Assembly: GCA_013813825.1 (NCBI GenBank)
Contig: JACCRA010000451.1
Span: 1 to 6,028, forward strand
DNA length: 6,028 bases
Source: Pyrinomonadaceae bacterium
GTDB taxonomy: Bacteria; Acidobacteriota; Blastocatellia; Pyrinomonadales; Pyrinomonadaceae
Direction of reading: 5' to 3'
Made by a program: the position numbers and the translations under genes
The notes under the pieces: generated by a model
Told to the model about the DNA's origin: nothing
The model's database searches: none
The model's input: the letters and a program-made list of their open reading frames with translations, nothing else
Part shown: positions 5,219-6,028 of the stretch, in pieces
Layout of the letters: every line of letters starts with the position of its first letter
Numbering within the stretch: the first letter of the stretch is position 1

Positions 5219-6028
5219 TCATAACAAACTCCGCAGTCCTTCTTCAATGCCAATTTCCGGTCGCCAATGCAACTCTTGGCTGACCAACGCCAGATCGGAA
5301 ATGTAGTTCATCGGTGTCGGTGCGGGAAGTCGCGCGGACTCGTCGATGTTCGGCGTCAACTCTATCAAACGCCCGACTGTTTCCACGATACCGCGTAGCG
5401 AGACGGCGTTCTCGCGTCCGCCGCCGAGATTATACAGCCCGCGTTGCACGTCCGAATCGATAAACGCTCGGCACGCCCGCGCGAAGTCATCGACGTGCAG
5501 GAGATCGCGCACCGGCTGGCCGTTTGCCGGCAGCCGGTGCGGCCACCCGCGCTTGACCGCTTCGACGTAGTGCGACACGAAACCGGACTCGTTGCCCTCA
5601 GACGGGCGGGCGTAAACTGCCGAGAGACGGAAGACACACGCGCGCAAATTTCGCGCCGCCGCATAGTAATCGACGTAACGCTCGCCGATCAGCTTTGACC
5701 ATTCCAGCGGCGACTGCCCGCAGTAATCCGTCTGGCAACTCTCCGGCACTTCCGTATAACCTTCGGCGAACGAGCCGTAGACGTCTTTCGTCGAAGCGTA
5801 GATGAAGACCGCGCCCTCGCGCACGTGTCGCAGCACGTTGGCCGTTCCTTCCGCGTTCGTCTCGAAGCACGTGTCGGCCGCCTCAAGGCTTTTATCCAAG
5901 TGCGCCGCGAGGTGAATCACCGCGTCGTACTCGGCGACACGACCCACCGAGAACGGATCGAGCACGTCCAGATGCGAGCGCCGCGAGAAATCGTCCGCGC
6001 CGAAAAAGCGCCGGACGTGTGTGCCCAA
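5219..6028 (-). CDS. NAD-dependent sugar-nucleotide epimerase/dehydratase (extended SDR), N-terminus outside the window
   Basis: The frame is open to the window edge, so the 5' end is missing. The first visible residues (LGTHVRRFF) look like the end of a GxxGxLG Rossmann turn, so perhaps only a dozen or so residues are lost; the TTG at the edge is probably not the start. The 269 visible residues show the extended-SDR order: HLAA (39-42), NxxGT (58-62), YASTKDVYG (77-85, the Ser/Thr of the catalytic set), the YxxxK region as PLEWSK (107-112), HVDDF (178-182), NLGGG (200-204) and a C-terminal ELHWRP...EGL. Lys112 is kept but Leu108 stands where the catalytic Tyr should be. Family members epimerise or dehydrate NDP-sugars in the cytoplasm. 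The neighbours suggest a surface-glycan sugar, but the substrate cannot be read. It does not resemble HldD closely. It ends in TGA, 101 nt before waaF. Confidence 0.85.
   Translation of the reverse strand: MGTHVRRFFGADDFSRRSHLDVLDPFSVGRVAEYDAVIHLAAHLDKSLEAADTCFETNAEGTANVLRHVREGAVFIYASTKDVYGSFAEGYTEVPESCQTDYCGQSPLEWSKLIGERYVDYYAAARNLRACVFRLSAVYARPSEGNESGFVSHYVEAVKRGWPHRLPANGQPVRDLLHVDDFARACRAFIDSDVQRGLYNLGGGRENAVSLRGIVETVGRLIELTPNIDESARLPAPTPMNYISDLALVSQELHWRPEIGIEEGLRSLL

Noticed and set aside
5219..6028. ADP-L-glycero-D-manno-heptose 6-epimerase (HldD)
   Set aside because: Context would suit it, but the visible sequence does not follow the HldD pattern around the active site (no YGxSK, different C-terminal region); a general extended SDR is all that is supported.

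Overview
The window carries one co-directional gene cluster, entirely on the minus strand (read from 6028 towards 1). It encodes the middle and late steps of ADP-heptose synthesis and the transfer of heptose to the lipopolysaccharide inner core. The organism is therefore a Gram-negative (LPS-bearing) bacterium. Base composition is GC-rich, with GC-ending codons in every gene. The phylum cannot be fixed from the sequence. The gene order, the Cys-rich heptosyltransferase C-termini and the heptamer repeats between genes would fit a GC-rich Acidobacteriota-like lineage, but that is a weak inference from general familiarity.

Layout in transcription order: (1) an extended-SDR sugar-nucleotide epimerase/dehydratase, cut by the window edge at its N-terminus (6028-5219); (2) a 101-nt gap; (3) a WaaF-type heptosyltransferase (5117-3990); (4) GmhB, the heptose bisphosphate phosphatase, starting at TTG and overlapping waaF by 4 nt (3993-3382); (5) a heptose-7-phosphate kinase of the PfkB family (3364-2351); (6) the matching adenylyltransferase (2327-1791); (7) a WaaC-type heptosyltransferase (1751-678); (8) a small integral-membrane methyltransferase of the isoprenylcysteine carboxyl methyltransferase (ICMT)/phospholipid N-methyltransferase type (617-81); (9) the first 23 codons of an exported or membrane-anchored protein (71-1), which runs off the window.

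Together, items 4-6 turn D-glycero-D-manno-heptose 7-phosphate into ADP-heptose: kinase, then phosphatase, then adenylyltransferase. The two GT9 enzymes then add heptose I and heptose II to the lipid A-Kdo acceptor at the cytoplasmic face of the inner membrane. The sedoheptulose-7-phosphate isomerase (gmhA) and a recognisable ADP-heptose 6-epimerase (hldD) are not in the window. The SDR upstream does not look like HldD. From waaF onward the spacing is tight (-4 to about 60 nt), with no terminator-like structure between genes, so one transcript is likely.

The least ordinary parts are the junctions. Two of them (gmhB/kinase and adenylyltransferase/waaC) hold short heptamer-type repeats built on related words (AGGTCAG, CTCCCCG, CAGTGAC). 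These repeats run into the 3' ends of the upstream genes, supply the last residues of those proteins, and replace the expected Shine-Dalgarno (SD) of the downstream genes. At the second junction the repeats form a long hairpin over the stop codon and just ahead of the waaC start. The SDR has Leu where the catalytic Tyr of YxxxK is expected. I see no evidence of a wholly new system; this is mainly a well-formed LPS-core cluster with unusual junctions.
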